Positions 16,495 through 25,427 of a DNA stretch of 64,000 bases are shown here, in pieces (position 1 is the first letter of the stretch; each line of letters begins with the position of its first letter). Where the stretch lies: positions 124,001 through 188,000 of the forward strand of contig NZ_NOIG01000006.1 of NCBI RefSeq assembly GCF_002245625.1, written 5' to 3'. A model generated the notes under the pieces. It saw only the letters and a list, made by a program, of their open reading frames with translations. It did no database searches and had not been told where the DNA came from. The position numbers were made by a program, and so were the translations under genes. Source of the DNA: Acidovorax kalamii. Its GTDB lineage: Bacteria; Pseudomonadota; Gammaproteobacteria; Burkholderiales; Burkholderiaceae_C.

Positions 16495-19400
16495 ATGACG
16501 CAAACAATTGAGGACTTGCACGTCTATCTACGTAGCATCCGTCCCGAAGAACGAACCTCGCTTTCCACGCTTGCCGAGATGATCCCCCAGAACTCCAGGG
16601 TCCTTGACCTGGGCTGCGGCAGCGGTGCGCTCGGCCAATACCTCGCAGAAACCCGTGCCTGTATCAGCGATGGCGTCACCTGGAGTGAAGCGGAGGCAGC
16701 CCACGCCAGGCCTCACTACCGGCAGATCCACGTTGCAGATCTGGAAACTGCTGACTTGCACACCCTGTTCGCAGGCCAGCGCTATGACGCCATCGTCTGT
16801 GCAGATGTTCTGGAGCACCTGCGGCACCCTGAGTTCGTGCTCACGGCCTGCCGCAGCATGTTGACGGTCGAAGGGAGGCTGCTCATCTCCGTCCCTAATG
16901 CTGGTTACAGCGGCCTGATCGCCGAATTGCTCAAAGGTGAATTCAGGTACCGCAAGGAAGGGCTACTGGATGAGACCCACCTGCGCTTTTTCACGCGCCG
17001 GTCGCTGGTGCGCTTCATGACGGAGCAGCGCTGGACCATCGACACACTGGAAGTCATTGAGCGACCAATCCCGGAATCGGAGTTCCAGGTGGAGTTCGAC
17101 GAACTGCCCCCCTCGGTAGCCCGTTTCATTCTCTCCGGGCAGGATGCCCTGAGCTATCAATTTGTTGGGGCCGCTCGTCCAGTGGAATCTGCGGATGCCG
17201 CCGCGGTCGCCCAGGAGTCGTTTCCGGCCGCTGGAAAGGCCCACTTCTCGGCCGAGTTGTACCTGGGGCGCGATGGCCAATACCGCGAAACCGACAAGCT
17301 CACCGCGGCTGGGGTCATCGGCCAAGAGCGGCAGACAGTACGCTTTGACATTCCCCCCACTGGAGCGCCCTGCACCCAACTGCGGTTCGATCCCGCAGAT
17401 CGGGCGGGCTACCTGCATCTTTACAGGATCACCCTGAAGGACGACACCCAGGGCGATGAACTGTGGAAGTGGGACGCGCAGACCAGCCAGCGATCGTTGC
17501 TGGCGACAACCCCCCACCACAACATCGTCTGGCAGGCCCCCCTGCCTGCCGCCAGCGGCGCGACCTTGCTGCTGATGTCTGGCGAAGATCCGTGGTTCGA
17601 GGTACCCATCCCTGCGGAGATTCTGAAGTCCCGCTCCCGCAGCAGCTTGGCGTTCGAGATTGAGCTGGGCTGGCCGATGTCCACGGATTACTTGGCACTT
17701 GCGGCCACGGTGCAGCCGCTGCACGATCGCATTGAACAACTGGAAAATACTGTCAGGAACACGCAAGCCCATCTGCACCAGGTGCAGACCAGCCTGACCA
17801 TGGATCTGTTGACCGCCCGCAGCCGCAACGCCCTCCTGGAGGAAAGCAACCGCGCCACGACCCACCAACGGGCCACCTGGCAGCTAGAAGCCACGCGCGT
17901 GCAGAGGGACTATGACGAGCTGGCCCGACATCTGAAGAACATCGAGGCGTCCACCGTCTTTCGCGCCACCCGCCCCTTGGTACACGCAAAAATGCGCATC
18001 GACCGATTGCTAGGCCGTGCGCCCAAGAACAGCAGCGCCGCTGCCGCACCCGTCGCCCAGCCAATTCCCGCACCGGGTCATCCGGTGGACATCATTGTTC
18101 CGGTGTACCGCGGGCTCGCTGACACGCGGCTTTGTATCGAGTCGGTGCTGGCCAGTGCGTTCACCACCTCCTACCGCCTCATCGTGATCAATGATGCGAG
18201 CCCCGAGCCGGAGGTCACCGAGTGGTTGCGCGAGAAAGCCGCCCAGGACAGCCGCGTCACCCTGCTGGAAAACTCCGAAAACCTGGGTTTTGTAGGAACG
18301 GTGAACCGCGGCATGGCGCTCAGCGACACCAACGACGTGCTACTGCTCAACAGCGACACCGAAGTCGCCAACGACTGGCTGGACCGCATCCGCCGAGCCG
18401 CTTACGGCGACACCAAGGTGGCATCTGTAACCCCCTTCTCCAACAACGCCACCATCTGCAGCTATCCGCGCTTTTGTGAAGGCAACGACCTTCCCAAAGG
18501 CTATGACACCGCCCGGCTGGATGCGCTATGTGCGCAAACCAACCCGGGTGTGGTCGTGGACGTCCCCACCGGCGTGGGCTTTTGCATGTACATCCGCCGG
18601 GACTGCCTTGCCGAAATCGGCCTGTTCGACACCGAGAACTTCGGCAAAGGCTATGGCGAAGAAAACGACTTCTGCCAGCGAGCCGCCAGTGCCGGCTGGC
18701 GCAACCTGCACCTACTTGACACCTTTGTTCTCCACACCGGTGGGGTCAGTTTTGGCGACAGCAAGAGCCCCAGGGAACGAGCGGCAATGGAGACCCTGCG
18801 CCGCCTGCATCCGCGATACGAACGCGACGTAATGGCCTTCGTGCAGTCAGATCCCGCACAACCCTATCGCCTAGCCTTGGACGCTGCTCGCCTTGCCATG
18901 GCCGGGTTGCCGATCATCCTGTCGGTGATTCATGACCGTGCTGGCGGCACTTTGCGCCATGTGCGCGAGCTTGCATCGCACCTAGCGCACCAGGCTTCTT
19001 TTCTAACTCTCAAGCCCGCGCCGGGACGCAGCGTCTCCTTGCAGCTGGCAGGCAAGGACGAAGGATTTGAACTGATCTTCCGCCTTGTCGATCAATACGC
19101 GGATCTGGTAGCTGTGCTGCGCCGACTGGGCGTCCGCCACGTACATTTCCACCATTTGCTGGGCCATGACCCGGTAATCACCGACATTCCGCATCAACTC
19201 GGCGTCGCCTACGACTTCACCGCCCACGACTACTACAGCTATTGCACCCATATCAGCCTGACGGGCAAGGACAACAAGTACGTCGAAAGCTCCCGGCCGG
19301 GCGAATGCGCCTGTTGCTCCGTCTACGAAGCGGCCCCCGTGGGCCACGGCACCGTGGCAGATTGGCGCCACCGCAATCAACACCTGCTGATGGCGGCGCG

Positions 19401-20277
19401 CTACGTCTTCACTCCCAGCCACGATACGGCACGACGCATTTCCGCATTCGTGCCGGGCGCGCGGATGCTAGTGGTTCCGCATACCGACCTCGGCGTCGGC
19501 CCGGCAGCCAAGCTTCCGGAGCCGCCACCACCCTCAAAGCGCCCGCCCCATGCACCGCTCAAAATAGCCGTGCTGGGAGCCCTGAGCGCCATCAAAGGCG
19601 CGGACCTCCTGGAGGCCGTGGCCATGGAGTCCGCCAAGCGCAATGCGCCGGTGGAATTTCACCTTCTGGGCTACGGATACCGGCATCTGCAGAGCCAGCC
19701 GCGGGCGCGGTTGACCGTGCATGGGGCATATGATGATCAAGATCTTCCCGGGTTGCTTGAATGGCTGCAGCCCGATCTCGTGTGGTTCCCCGCACAGTGG
19801 CCCGAGACGTACAGCTACACCTTGAGTGCGGCCCTGCAGGCAGGACTGCCCGTCGTAGCCCCCAACCTGGGCGCCTTTGCAGAGCGGGTGGCGGGTCGCC
19901 CCTGGAGTTGGGTTTTGCCTTGGGACTCTACAAGCACGGAGTGGGTGGATCACTTCGTGCGGCTGCGCGAGGAACATTTCGCCACCGCACACGCCCCTGA
20001 GCCGATCCCAGCAAGCGCAGATCAAAGCCCCACCGCTTGGAGCTATGCTGGTGATTACCTAAATGACGACATTGCAGAGAAGCCGATGCCAGCCCCCGAT
20101 CCGCTCGGCGCCAACGATCTGGCAGCCTTTCTGCCGCAGTCGGCCGATATCCGTAACGCGCGCTCAGGAGCCCTGGGCATGTTGGTGTATTTACGGTCTC
20201 ACCCACTGCTGCGCGGAATCGCCCGCGCGATACCTGCGTCATTCCAGCGCAGAGTGAAAACTTGGCTTCTGAACTAG
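16495..20277 (+). CDS. Trimodular methyltransferase-GT2-GT4 fusion protein
   Basis: A 1260-residue multidomain enzyme. Residues about 25-230 form a class I SAM methyltransferase (VLDLGCGSGALGQYL near 36, DAIVCADVLEHL near 98). A beta-rich segment follows (about 265-410), then a predicted coiled-coil stretch (about 415-500, IEQLENTVRNTQAHLHQVQ). A GT2 domain starts at residue 531 (VDIIVPVYRG) with NSDTEVAN and GYGEENDFC. A GT4-type domain fills about 805-1190 (second half from LKIAVLGALSAIKGADL at 1022). It probably polymerises or caps a surface polysaccharide chain, methylation being a common chain-terminating mark for ABC-exported O-antigens. The ATG at 16495 follows a TGGAGAGG at 16471-16478, rather far for a ribosome site. 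The gene ends seven bases before IS debris. Confidence 0.88.
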   Translation: MTQTIEDLHVYLRSIRPEERTSLSTLAEMIPQNSRVLDLGCGSGALGQYLAETRACISDGVTWSEAEAAHARPHYRQIHVADLETADLHTLFAGQRYDAIVCADVLEHLRHPEFVLTACRSMLTVEGRLLISVPNAGYSGLIAELLKGEFRYRKEGLLDETHLRFFTRRSLVRFMTEQRWTIDTLEVIERPIPESEFQVEFDELPPSVARFILSGQDALSYQFVGAARPVESADAAAVAQESFPAAGKAHFSAELYLGRDGQYRETDKLTAAGVIGQERQTVRFDIPPTGAPCTQLRFDPADRAGYLHLYRITLKDDTQGDELWKWDAQTSQRSLLATTPHHNIVWQAPLPAASGATLLLMSGEDPWFEVPIPAEILKSRSRSSLAFEIELGWPMSTDYLALAATVQPLHDRIEQLENTVRNTQAHLHQVQTSLTMDLLTARSRNALLEESNRATTHQRATWQLEATRVQRDYDELARHLKNIEASTVFRATRPLVHAKMRIDRLLGRAPKNSSAAAAPVAQPIPAPGHPVDIIVPVYRGLADTRLCIESVLASAFTTSYRLIVINDASPEPEVTEWLREKAAQDSRVTLLENSENLGFVGTVNRGMALSDTNDVLLLNSDTEVANDWLDRIRRAAYGDTKVASVTPFSNNATICSYPRFCEGNDLPKGYDTARLDALCAQTNPGVVVDVPTGVGFCMYIRRDCLAEIGLFDTENFGKGYGEENDFCQRAASAGWRNLHLLDTFVLHTGGVSFGDSKSPRERAAMETLRRLHPRYERDVMAFVQSDPAQPYRLALDAARLAMAGLPIILSVIHDRAGGTLRHVRELASHLAHQASFLTLKPAPGRSVSLQLAGKDEGFELIFRLVDQYADLVAVLRRLGVRHVHFHHLLGHDPVITDIPHQLGVAYDFTAHDYYSYCTHISLTGKDNKYVESSRPGECACCSVYEAAPVGHGTVADWRHRNQHLLMAARYVFTPSHDTARRISAFVPGARMLVVPHTDLGVGPAAKLPEPPPPSKRPPHAPLKIAVLGALSAIKGADLLEAVAMESAKRNAPVEFHLLGYGYRHLQSQPRARLTVHGAYDDQDLPGLLEWLQPDLVWFPAQWPETYSYTLSAALQAGLPVVAPNLGAFAERVAGRPWSWVLPWDSTSTEWVDHFVRLREEHFATAHAPEPIPASADQSPTAWSYAGDYLNDDIAEKPMPAPDPLGANDLAAFLPQSADIRNARSGALGMLVYLRSHPLLRGIARAIPASFQRRVKTWLLN

Positions 20278-20283
20278 ATTGGC

Positions 20284-20724
20284 TGTTGGCGCCGACCGGA
20301 ATTTGAGCCACTTTTTCGGGTAGTGCCGAAGTAAAGATGAGCCAGGTGCTCAACATACTCTGCTGTTCTTTTATGTAGCGGGTTCAAGGAGTGATCACCA
20401 TGGACATGATTGGCAAGATCCGGCGACTGCACGCAAAGGACAAGCTGTCGGAGCTGGAAATAGCATGTAAGACGGGGTTGTCGCGCAGCACTCTCTATCC
20501 ACGTGGCTTCGCGCGCTGGTGAACGAGGCGCCCCACCAGTACACCTGCGCGAGCCACGCCCCAACAAGCTCAGTCCGTATGTAGCGGCCCTCGCGCAGGC
20601 CCTGACGGCCGACGCCAGGCGGCCTAAGAACCGAAGGCGCACGGCACTTGCACTGCATGCTGAAATCAAGGCCGTAGGCTATAGCGGTGGGTACTCGGCC
20701 ATCACCAACTTCGTTCGTGCCTGG
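20284..20724 (+). mobile_element. Degraded IS21-family element, left part
   Basis: Starts with TGTTGGCGCCGACCGGAA (20284-20301), which resembles an IS21-type terminal repeat. It is followed by the 5' third of an istA-like transposase gene, broken by frameshifts. The element is cut at 20724 by a second IS fragment. No istB or right end is present here. Confidence 0.7.
20400..20724 (+). pseudogene. IstA-like transposase fragment (IS21 family)
   Basis: The first 40 codons from the ATG at 20400 encode an IstA-type N-terminal helix-turn-helix (MDMIGKIRRLHAKDKLSELE, then TGLSRSTLY) and hit a stop at 20520. A +/-1 shift restores WLRALVNEAPHQY. A further frame change gives the typical IS21 segment ADARRPKNRRRTALALHAE and GYSGGYSAITNFVRAW, after which the match ends at a junction with another IS. 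At least two frameshifts plus truncation make it non-functional. Confidence 0.75.
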
Positions 20725-21180
20725 TGAATCCCCCCGGTATTCCTAGACACTTTTGAGTTGTTGGGAATGTTGCTGTTCGAACTCTACAGGTGATAGTCAC
20801 GCTGCCGATGAATGACGGCGCTTTGAGTTGTAGAACATTTCAATGTAGTTGAAGACTTCAGCTCGCGCATCGTCACGGGTGTCGCAGACCCGCCTGCGGA
20901 TGCGCTCGCGCTTGAGCAGTCCGAAGGAGCCCTCGGCCACTGCGTTGTCGTGGTAGTTGCCACGGCGGCTCATGCTGCTGACCAGGTTGTGGTCGTGCAG
21001 GAAGGTCTGCCACTCGTGGCCCGTGAACTAACAGCCCGGATTGGAATGAACCATGACAGGCGCATGCGGCTGGCGGCGCCATAGCGCCATCAGCAGTGCA
21101 TCGAGGACCAAGCTCGTGTCAATGCGGCTGCCCATGGACCAGCCCACTACTTGGCGCGAGAACAGGTTGACTGTCTAGTT
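20725..21180 (-). mobile_element. Truncated IS3-family element inserted into the IS21 remnant
   Basis: From 20725 the sequence TGAATCCCCCCGGTATTC looks like an IS3-type terminal repeat and interrupts the istA reading exactly after FVRAW. The element carries only the 3' part of the orfB transposase. It runs to about 21180, 20 bases before the stop of the acyltransferase gene. The other end and orfA are missing. Confidence 0.65.
20743..21175 (-). pseudogene. IS3-family OrfB transposase fragment with in-frame stops
   Basis: Reads as the C-terminal half of an rve-type integrase domain: VNLFSRQVVGWSMGSRIDTS, FTGHEWQTFLHDHNLV, SMSRRGNYHDNAVAEGSFG with the catalytic-type glutamate, then FNYIEMFYNSKRRHS. 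A stop lies in frame at 21028-21030 (just before FTGHEW), and a second at 20797-20799. The N-terminal half is absent. The protein is therefore dead, and its preserved ending shows relatively recent decay. Confidence 0.8.
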
Positions 21181-21201
21181 CAATCAGGGCGATTCGGGCA
21201 G

Positions 21202-22272
21202 CTATGCTTTTCGAATCATCCGTTGCGCAAACCGGAGGCAGGGGTGCTCGATCCAATACCACGACAGCCAGGCCAGCGGCAGCACCAGGGTGAGAGCCAA
21301 CGCCATACAGACCACCAGTGGCCACCCCAGAGCAAGGCACCATTGCGTCATTGCCTGTTGGATTGGGAAGGCATAGATGTACACCCCGTAGGAGATGTCA
21401 GTACGCGTCGTGCTCGGGTTCGCAACGCCAGCCGGTTGCCCCCCAAACGCAACAGCCAACGCACCAAAGGCGATGAGAAGCCATACGGCAGCCTGCCGGG
21501 CGACCTCACTTCCTGCCCACAGCGCAACGCCGGCTGCCGCCATGGCAATGCCCACCATCCAGGGCCTGAAACGCAGCCCATAGGCCGCAAAGGTACTGCC
21601 CAAAAAGAAGGGAACGCCAAATCCGCAGAAGTCCCGCCAGCGGAAAACATCCGTCCACCCTCTGTCGCCCGCAGCCTCCAGTCTGGCGTCCCAGCCTCCA
21701 GCACGTGCCAGCAGCCACGTCGCAGCCAACGCTCCGGCCGCCAGCGGATAGACCCAACGCCTTCCGCGAAACGACCAAGCCAGCACCGCCAGCATGCTGT
21801 ACATCGCCAGCTCATAACGAATCGTCCACAGTGAACCGTTGACCGTCCGAGCAAACGGATTGGACTCGAACACTCCTGGAAGCGTTTGGAGGGTGGCGAG
21901 CCCGGCCGCGTTGTTGAGCAAGGCCAACCAGGTTGTCGATGCCCCCCAGTACTGCGCACTGGGCAACGTCGTCGTCGCCCAGCCCACCACCGCTACCGAG
22001 AACGCCACAGCCACTACCAGCCCGGGAAAAATACGGGTCAGCCGCTTGATCCAGAATAACCGCCACACAGGTTCTCGCGCCCAACTCTGGCAGACGAGAT
22101 AGCCGCTGACAAAGAAAAACACATACACCGCCAAAGATCCGAGACTATGGCCTGGGAACGGCACTGGCAGGTGCAAGCGATAGAGAAAGTCGCCGTGCGC
22201 GACAAAGACCGCCAGCGCGGCTGCTAGGCGCAACAGATCGAATCGGTTCGCAATGTCTCGGATTGGGGCCAT
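21202..22272 (-). CDS. Acyltransferase family 3 membrane protein (O-acetylase-like)
   Basis: A 356-residue polytopic protein of the acyltransferase_3 family, which O-acylates sugars of surface polysaccharides. The N-terminal FDLLRLAAALAVFVAHGDF has the arginine and histidine typical of the family's first helix. YVFFFVSGYL, RLTRIFPGL and NGSLWTIRYEL follow. About ten hydrophobic helices are predicted. Its start overlaps the stop of the upstream methyltransferase by one base (TGATG), so the two are coupled. The 3' end abuts IS debris but the C-terminus looks complete (WYWIEHPCLRF is a normal ending). The role in modifying the exported glycan is inferred. Confidence 0.88.
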   Translation of the reverse strand: MAPIRDIANRFDLLRLAAALAVFVAHGDFLYRLHLPVPFPGHSLGSLAVYVFFFVSGYLVCQSWAREPVWRLFWIKRLTRIFPGLVVAVAFSVAVVGWATTTLPSAQYWGASTTWLALLNNAAGLATLQTLPGVFESNPFARTVNGSLWTIRYELAMYSMLAVLAWSFRGRRWVYPLAAGALAATWLLARAGGWDARLEAAGDRGWTDVFRWRDFCGFGVPFFLGSTFAAYGLRFRPWMVGIAMAAAGVALWAGSEVARQAAVWLLIAFGALAVAFGGQPAGVANPSTTRTDISYGVYIYAFPIQQAMTQWCLALGWPLVVCMALALTLVLPLAWLSWYWIEHPCLRFAQRMIRKA

Positions 22273-23156
22273 CAGGCTAGCGACGACTGCTCCGCCTCTT
22301 TACGCAGCAGCAGGAACACCTCGTTGTTGCAAAGCACTTCAGGGGGGTACCGCTCCAGCAACTCGAGGGGCGGCGGCAGATCTACGCTTCGCCGCTCCTG
22401 TCTCTCCACGCTAAATCCTGCGCGCTGCACCACATCCACGAGTTCGTCAGCCGTTAGACGGTTCAGCGCTTGGTATTCCTCGAATACAAACCGCTTGTAG
22501 CCATCCACGCCAAAGTCAGCAAATCCGAAGTCAACCTCGGAGGAGTCAAGCGGGCCCTCGTGAGTTTCGATGATCCTCCACAGGTCGTCCTCGCTAGCAA
22601 GCAAATGGTGCCATGGCACGTCATCGTACCGGCGCAGATGCGAACCAAAAGGCGAATAGAACAAGGGCTCGATTTGCAGAAAAAACACGCCCCCAGGCCG
22701 CAGGCACTGGTGCAGGTCGCGCAGTATGGGGAGCAGTTGATCGCGCTTAACGTGCTCGAAAGTAGACCAGCTCATGATGCCATCCACCTGCTGATGGCGC
22801 CCCGCAAGGGGCGCGCAGGGCTCGATGGTCTCGAAGGTCAACGCCGCCGGGATGCGAGCCATGCCCAGTTGCTCACGAGCAATGCGGGGCAACTTGGCAT
22901 ACTCGCGGCGGATGTCCACGCCGTGAATCGAACCTGCACCATGCCGCAACACCAACGCCAGATCGGTAATACCGTCACCGCAGCCAAAGTTCAAGAGCTT
23001 GGCGGCACGCAGATCCAGCGCCCCTCCCATCCATTGATGAACCACATCTGCGGCGTACTCAAAGTGGGCCCGAAACCATTCATCCGTGATATACGCAGCA
23101 TCCCACGGCGCCATCCCGAATACACGCTCCCGGGCTCGAATCATCCAGCGGTTCAT
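22272..23156 (-). CDS. Class I SAM-dependent methyltransferase
   Basis: A 294-residue methyltransferase. The SAM-binding motif is LLNFGCGDGITDLAL near residue 53, with the acidic residue of motif II in GVDIRREYAKL near 80. A post-motif segment IMSWSTFEHV lies near 130. N- and C-terminal extensions (about residues 1-45 and 240-294) are not recognised. It is the middle gene of three with 1-base and 4-base overlaps (methyltransferase, methyltransferase, acyltransferase), which indicates coupled translation. A substrate in the O-antigen or its lipid carrier is inferred from context. Nothing in the sequence identifies the acceptor. Confidence 0.85.
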   Translation of the reverse strand: MNRWMIRARERVFGMAPWDAAYITDEWFRAHFEYAADVVHQWMGGALDLRAAKLLNFGCGDGITDLALVLRHGAGSIHGVDIRREYAKLPRIAREQLGMARIPAALTFETIEPCAPLAGRHQQVDGIMSWSTFEHVKRDQLLPILRDLHQCLRPGGVFFLQIEPLFYSPFGSHLRRYDDVPWHHLLASEDDLWRIIETHEGPLDSSEVDFGFADFGVDGYKRFVFEEYQALNRLTADELVDVVQRAGFSVERQERRSVDLPPPLELLERYPPEVLCNNEVFLLLRKEAEQSSLA

Positions 23157-24052
23157 GCCGCGCCCTTTCGCAGAACATAAGCATCCTGGTGATTCCAGAA
23201 ATGCACAGGGGCTTCGTGCACAAGCCTATCAGCCCCCACCGTGCCTGCAATGCATGCGCGCACGAAGCCGGGCGAGGTGAATGTGGTACCGTATTCTTGG
23301 ACATCGATGGCCTGCGACTCGCTGGACGCCGCAAAGAAGAAGCCTTCGTCGTCCAGAACAACATTGTCAAAGCGCGCGGCTTTGAGACCATGGGTGCTGA
23401 ACACCAGCAGCCCACCCGGCGCCACAGCCCCATATAGGGCCTGCAGCCAGCGAGCCCATGTCGCTCTAGGCAGGTGGCTAAACAAAGATAGCACAAACAC
23501 TAGGTCGTACTGCCCCGGCCACCGCACCGCCTCGGGCACGCTGGCCGACTGGAAACCGTCCACGCCAAAGGTAGCCCTGGCGAACTCCACCGCACCCGGC
23601 ACCACATCCGACACTGCCACCCGCTCCGCTCCCACCGCCTTGACCAGATGGCGCGTGAACCGGCCGTGGCCGCTCGCGAACTCCAGCACTCTGGGCGTGC
23701 GCAGCAGAGGCTGGTCCACAGCCTCCAAAAGCAGCATCAGTTCGGAAAGGGTGCGCCAGCCGTCCGCCAGATAGTCCCGCAGCGGGTTGCGGCACGAGTG
23801 GTGATTCTGAAAAAAACCAAAGATGTCGTCCTGCGCCGAGATCGTGCAGTCCAATCCCATCACGTTGCGAAAAGAGCCGACCAGATCGTGTGCTTCTATT
23901 AGGGCATGGGCATCGAGTACCACATCGCGCTCGTCCCGCGCGCGTACCAGCACCTGCGCCGCCCCCGTACGGTCCCCTCGCGCCAGCAGTGCCCTGCCCT
24001 CCTCCAGCAGTTGAGCGCCACGGGACAGGCCCCCATCGGAAATTGCAGTCAT
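23153..24052 (-). CDS. Class I SAM-dependent methyltransferase with helical N-terminal region
   Basis: A 299-residue protein. The first 50 residues are helical and repeat-like (GAQLLEEGRALLARGD, then GAAQVLVRARDE), possibly a degenerate TPR. From about residue 115 comes a SAM-dependent methyltransferase fold: VLEFASGHGRFTRHLVKAVG, the acidic segment VAVSDVVPGAVE and YDLVFVLSLFSHL. The stop overlaps the next gene's start by four bases (ATGA). It is the first gene of the methyltransferase-methyltransferase-acyltransferase set, separated by 106 bases from the Wzt gene upstream. The acceptor is unknown, and a surface-glycan role is inferred from neighbours. Confidence 0.83.
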   Translation of the reverse strand: MTAISDGGLSRGAQLLEEGRALLARGDRTGAAQVLVRARDERDVVLDAHALIEAHDLVGSFRNVMGLDCTISAQDDIFGFFQNHHSCRNPLRDYLADGWRTLSELMLLLEAVDQPLLRTPRVLEFASGHGRFTRHLVKAVGAERVAVSDVVPGAVEFARATFGVDGFQSASVPEAVRWPGQYDLVFVLSLFSHLPRATWARWLQALYGAVAPGGLLVFSTHGLKAARFDNVVLDDEGFFFAASSESQAIDVQEYGTTFTSPGFVRACIAGTVGADRLVHEAPVHFWNHQDAYVLRKGAA

Positions 24053-24158
24053 ATCGTTGTGTATAGGTTGAGAGTAGGCTAATTATCCGGGCCCACGCAG
24101 GGTGCCTTGGCAGTCTAGGGCCTGTTCACGCTCTGGAAGGAGATCGCACTAACAAGCC

Positions 24159-25427
24159 CTAGCTCCAGTGGTGCGGCAGGCGCACGAGCCCAGGCAGCGG
24201 CTTGGGAAAGATGAAGCGGAAGTGCTTGAACTGAAACCACTCGTCGTACACAGCCAAACCGGTTTCGTCGAATAGGAACGCACTGATCACATAGTCACCG
24301 CTGTGCAGCGGCAGGTCGGGGAAGCGCAGCACGGACCGCCACGTCCCATCACCCAACTTAGTGGGTACGGCACCATCCTCGTGCGTCGCCAAGGACGTGA
24401 TCCCCACGCCCTTGGACTGCTCGATCATGAAGCCGATGTTGGGCCGCTCGTCCCCCCGCCCCCGGGCGGTGATCGTCACCACCAAATCCTGCCCTTGCAA
24501 TACCGCAGGCTGGTCGCCCATCGGCTCGGACAGGTCTGCTACCTCAACCGTCAGGATGCAGGCGCCCGCACCAAGGGCGTCGACTTTGCGAGCGGATGAG
24601 ACAGCCGAGGGCGAGCATTCCGACACAACCCCCTCCACAACTGCAGACGGCTCCTCGGCATCAAATGTTTGCTGTGCCGCGGCCTCGCGTTCTCGGATGT
24701 ACACGTCATAAGCAGCCAGCACGCCCTCGGTTTCGCCAAACTGCTCCACGCGCCCGGCTTTGAGCCACAGAGCTCTGTCGCACAGATGTCGGATGTGGTA
24801 AGGACTGTGCGAACAAAACAAGATGGTGCACCCACTGTTGCGAAACGCCGTGATGCGCTCCACGCACTTCTTCTGGAAATTCTGGTCGCCCACGGCCAGC
24901 GCTTCGTCAATGATCAACACATCCGGCTGCACCGCCGTGACCAGCGCAAACGCCAACCGTACCGTCATGCCCGACGAATATGTCTTGACCGGCCTGTCAA
25001 GCGCTTCGCCCAACTCGCAAAAGGCGACGATCTCAGGCTCCAGGCGAACCATTTCATCGTGGTCGATACCGATCAGGCTGCCACCGAAGTACAGATTGTC
25101 GCGACCACTGAAATCGGGGTGGAAACCCGCTCCCAACTCCAAGATCGCGGTGACACGTCCCACCCGCGCGATATGACCGCGCGATGGGTGCAAGGTACCC
25201 GCCAGCAGTTTGAGCAACGTGCTCTTGCCAGCGCCATTGTCTCCAATCACCCCGATGCATTCTCCGCGCCGCAGATCGAACGACACCTCCCGCAGCGCCC
25301 AATGGCTGCGGTGCGTAGCGCGCCCTGTGAGCAGCGCCTTCAGGCGTGCGCGAGGGGATGCATAGAGCTTGTACTCTTTGCCCACACTCTGAACACTAAG
25401 CACCAGATCCGGATCCACGCTCATCAT
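24159..25427 (-). CDS. wzt: ABC transporter ATP-binding protein with C-terminal glycan-binding domain (Wzt)
   Basis: A 422-residue ATPase for polysaccharide export. Walker A GDNGAGKSTLLKLLAG (near residue 62), the signature YSSGMTVRLAF (near 151) and Walker B DVLIIDEALAVGD (near 172) are intact. After about residue 250 comes a C-terminal extension (about 280-422, beta-rich, ending FQFKHFRFIFPKPLPG), as in Wzt proteins that recognise the modified chain end of their O-antigen. The start at 25427 overlaps the stop of the permease gene by four bases (ATGA). The presence of the C-terminal domain fits methylated or otherwise capped glycans and the methyltransferases beside it. Confidence 0.92.
   Translation of the reverse strand: MMSVDPDLVLSVQSVGKEYKLYASPRARLKALLTGRATHRSHWALREVSFDLRRGECIGVIGDNGAGKSTLLKLLAGTLHPSRGHIARVGRVTAILELGAGFHPDFSGRDNLYFGGSLIGIDHDEMVRLEPEIVAFCELGEALDRPVKTYSSGMTVRLAFALVTAVQPDVLIIDEALAVGDQNFQKKCVERITAFRNSGCTILFCSHSPYHIRHLCDRALWLKAGRVEQFGETEGVLAAYDVYIREREAAAQQTFDAEEPSAVVEGVVSECSPSAVSSARKVDALGAGACILTVEVADLSEPMGDQPAVLQGQDLVVTITARGRGDERPNIGFMIEQSKGVGITSLATHEDGAVPTKLGDGTWRSVLRFPDLPLHSGDYVISAFLFDETGLAVYDEWFQFKHFRFIFPKPLPGLVRLPHHWS

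Noticed and set aside
24115-24158. GGGCCTGTTCACGCTCTGG before wzt end, reminiscent of some IS ends
   Set aside because: No matching second end or transposase remnant found in the neighbourhood.
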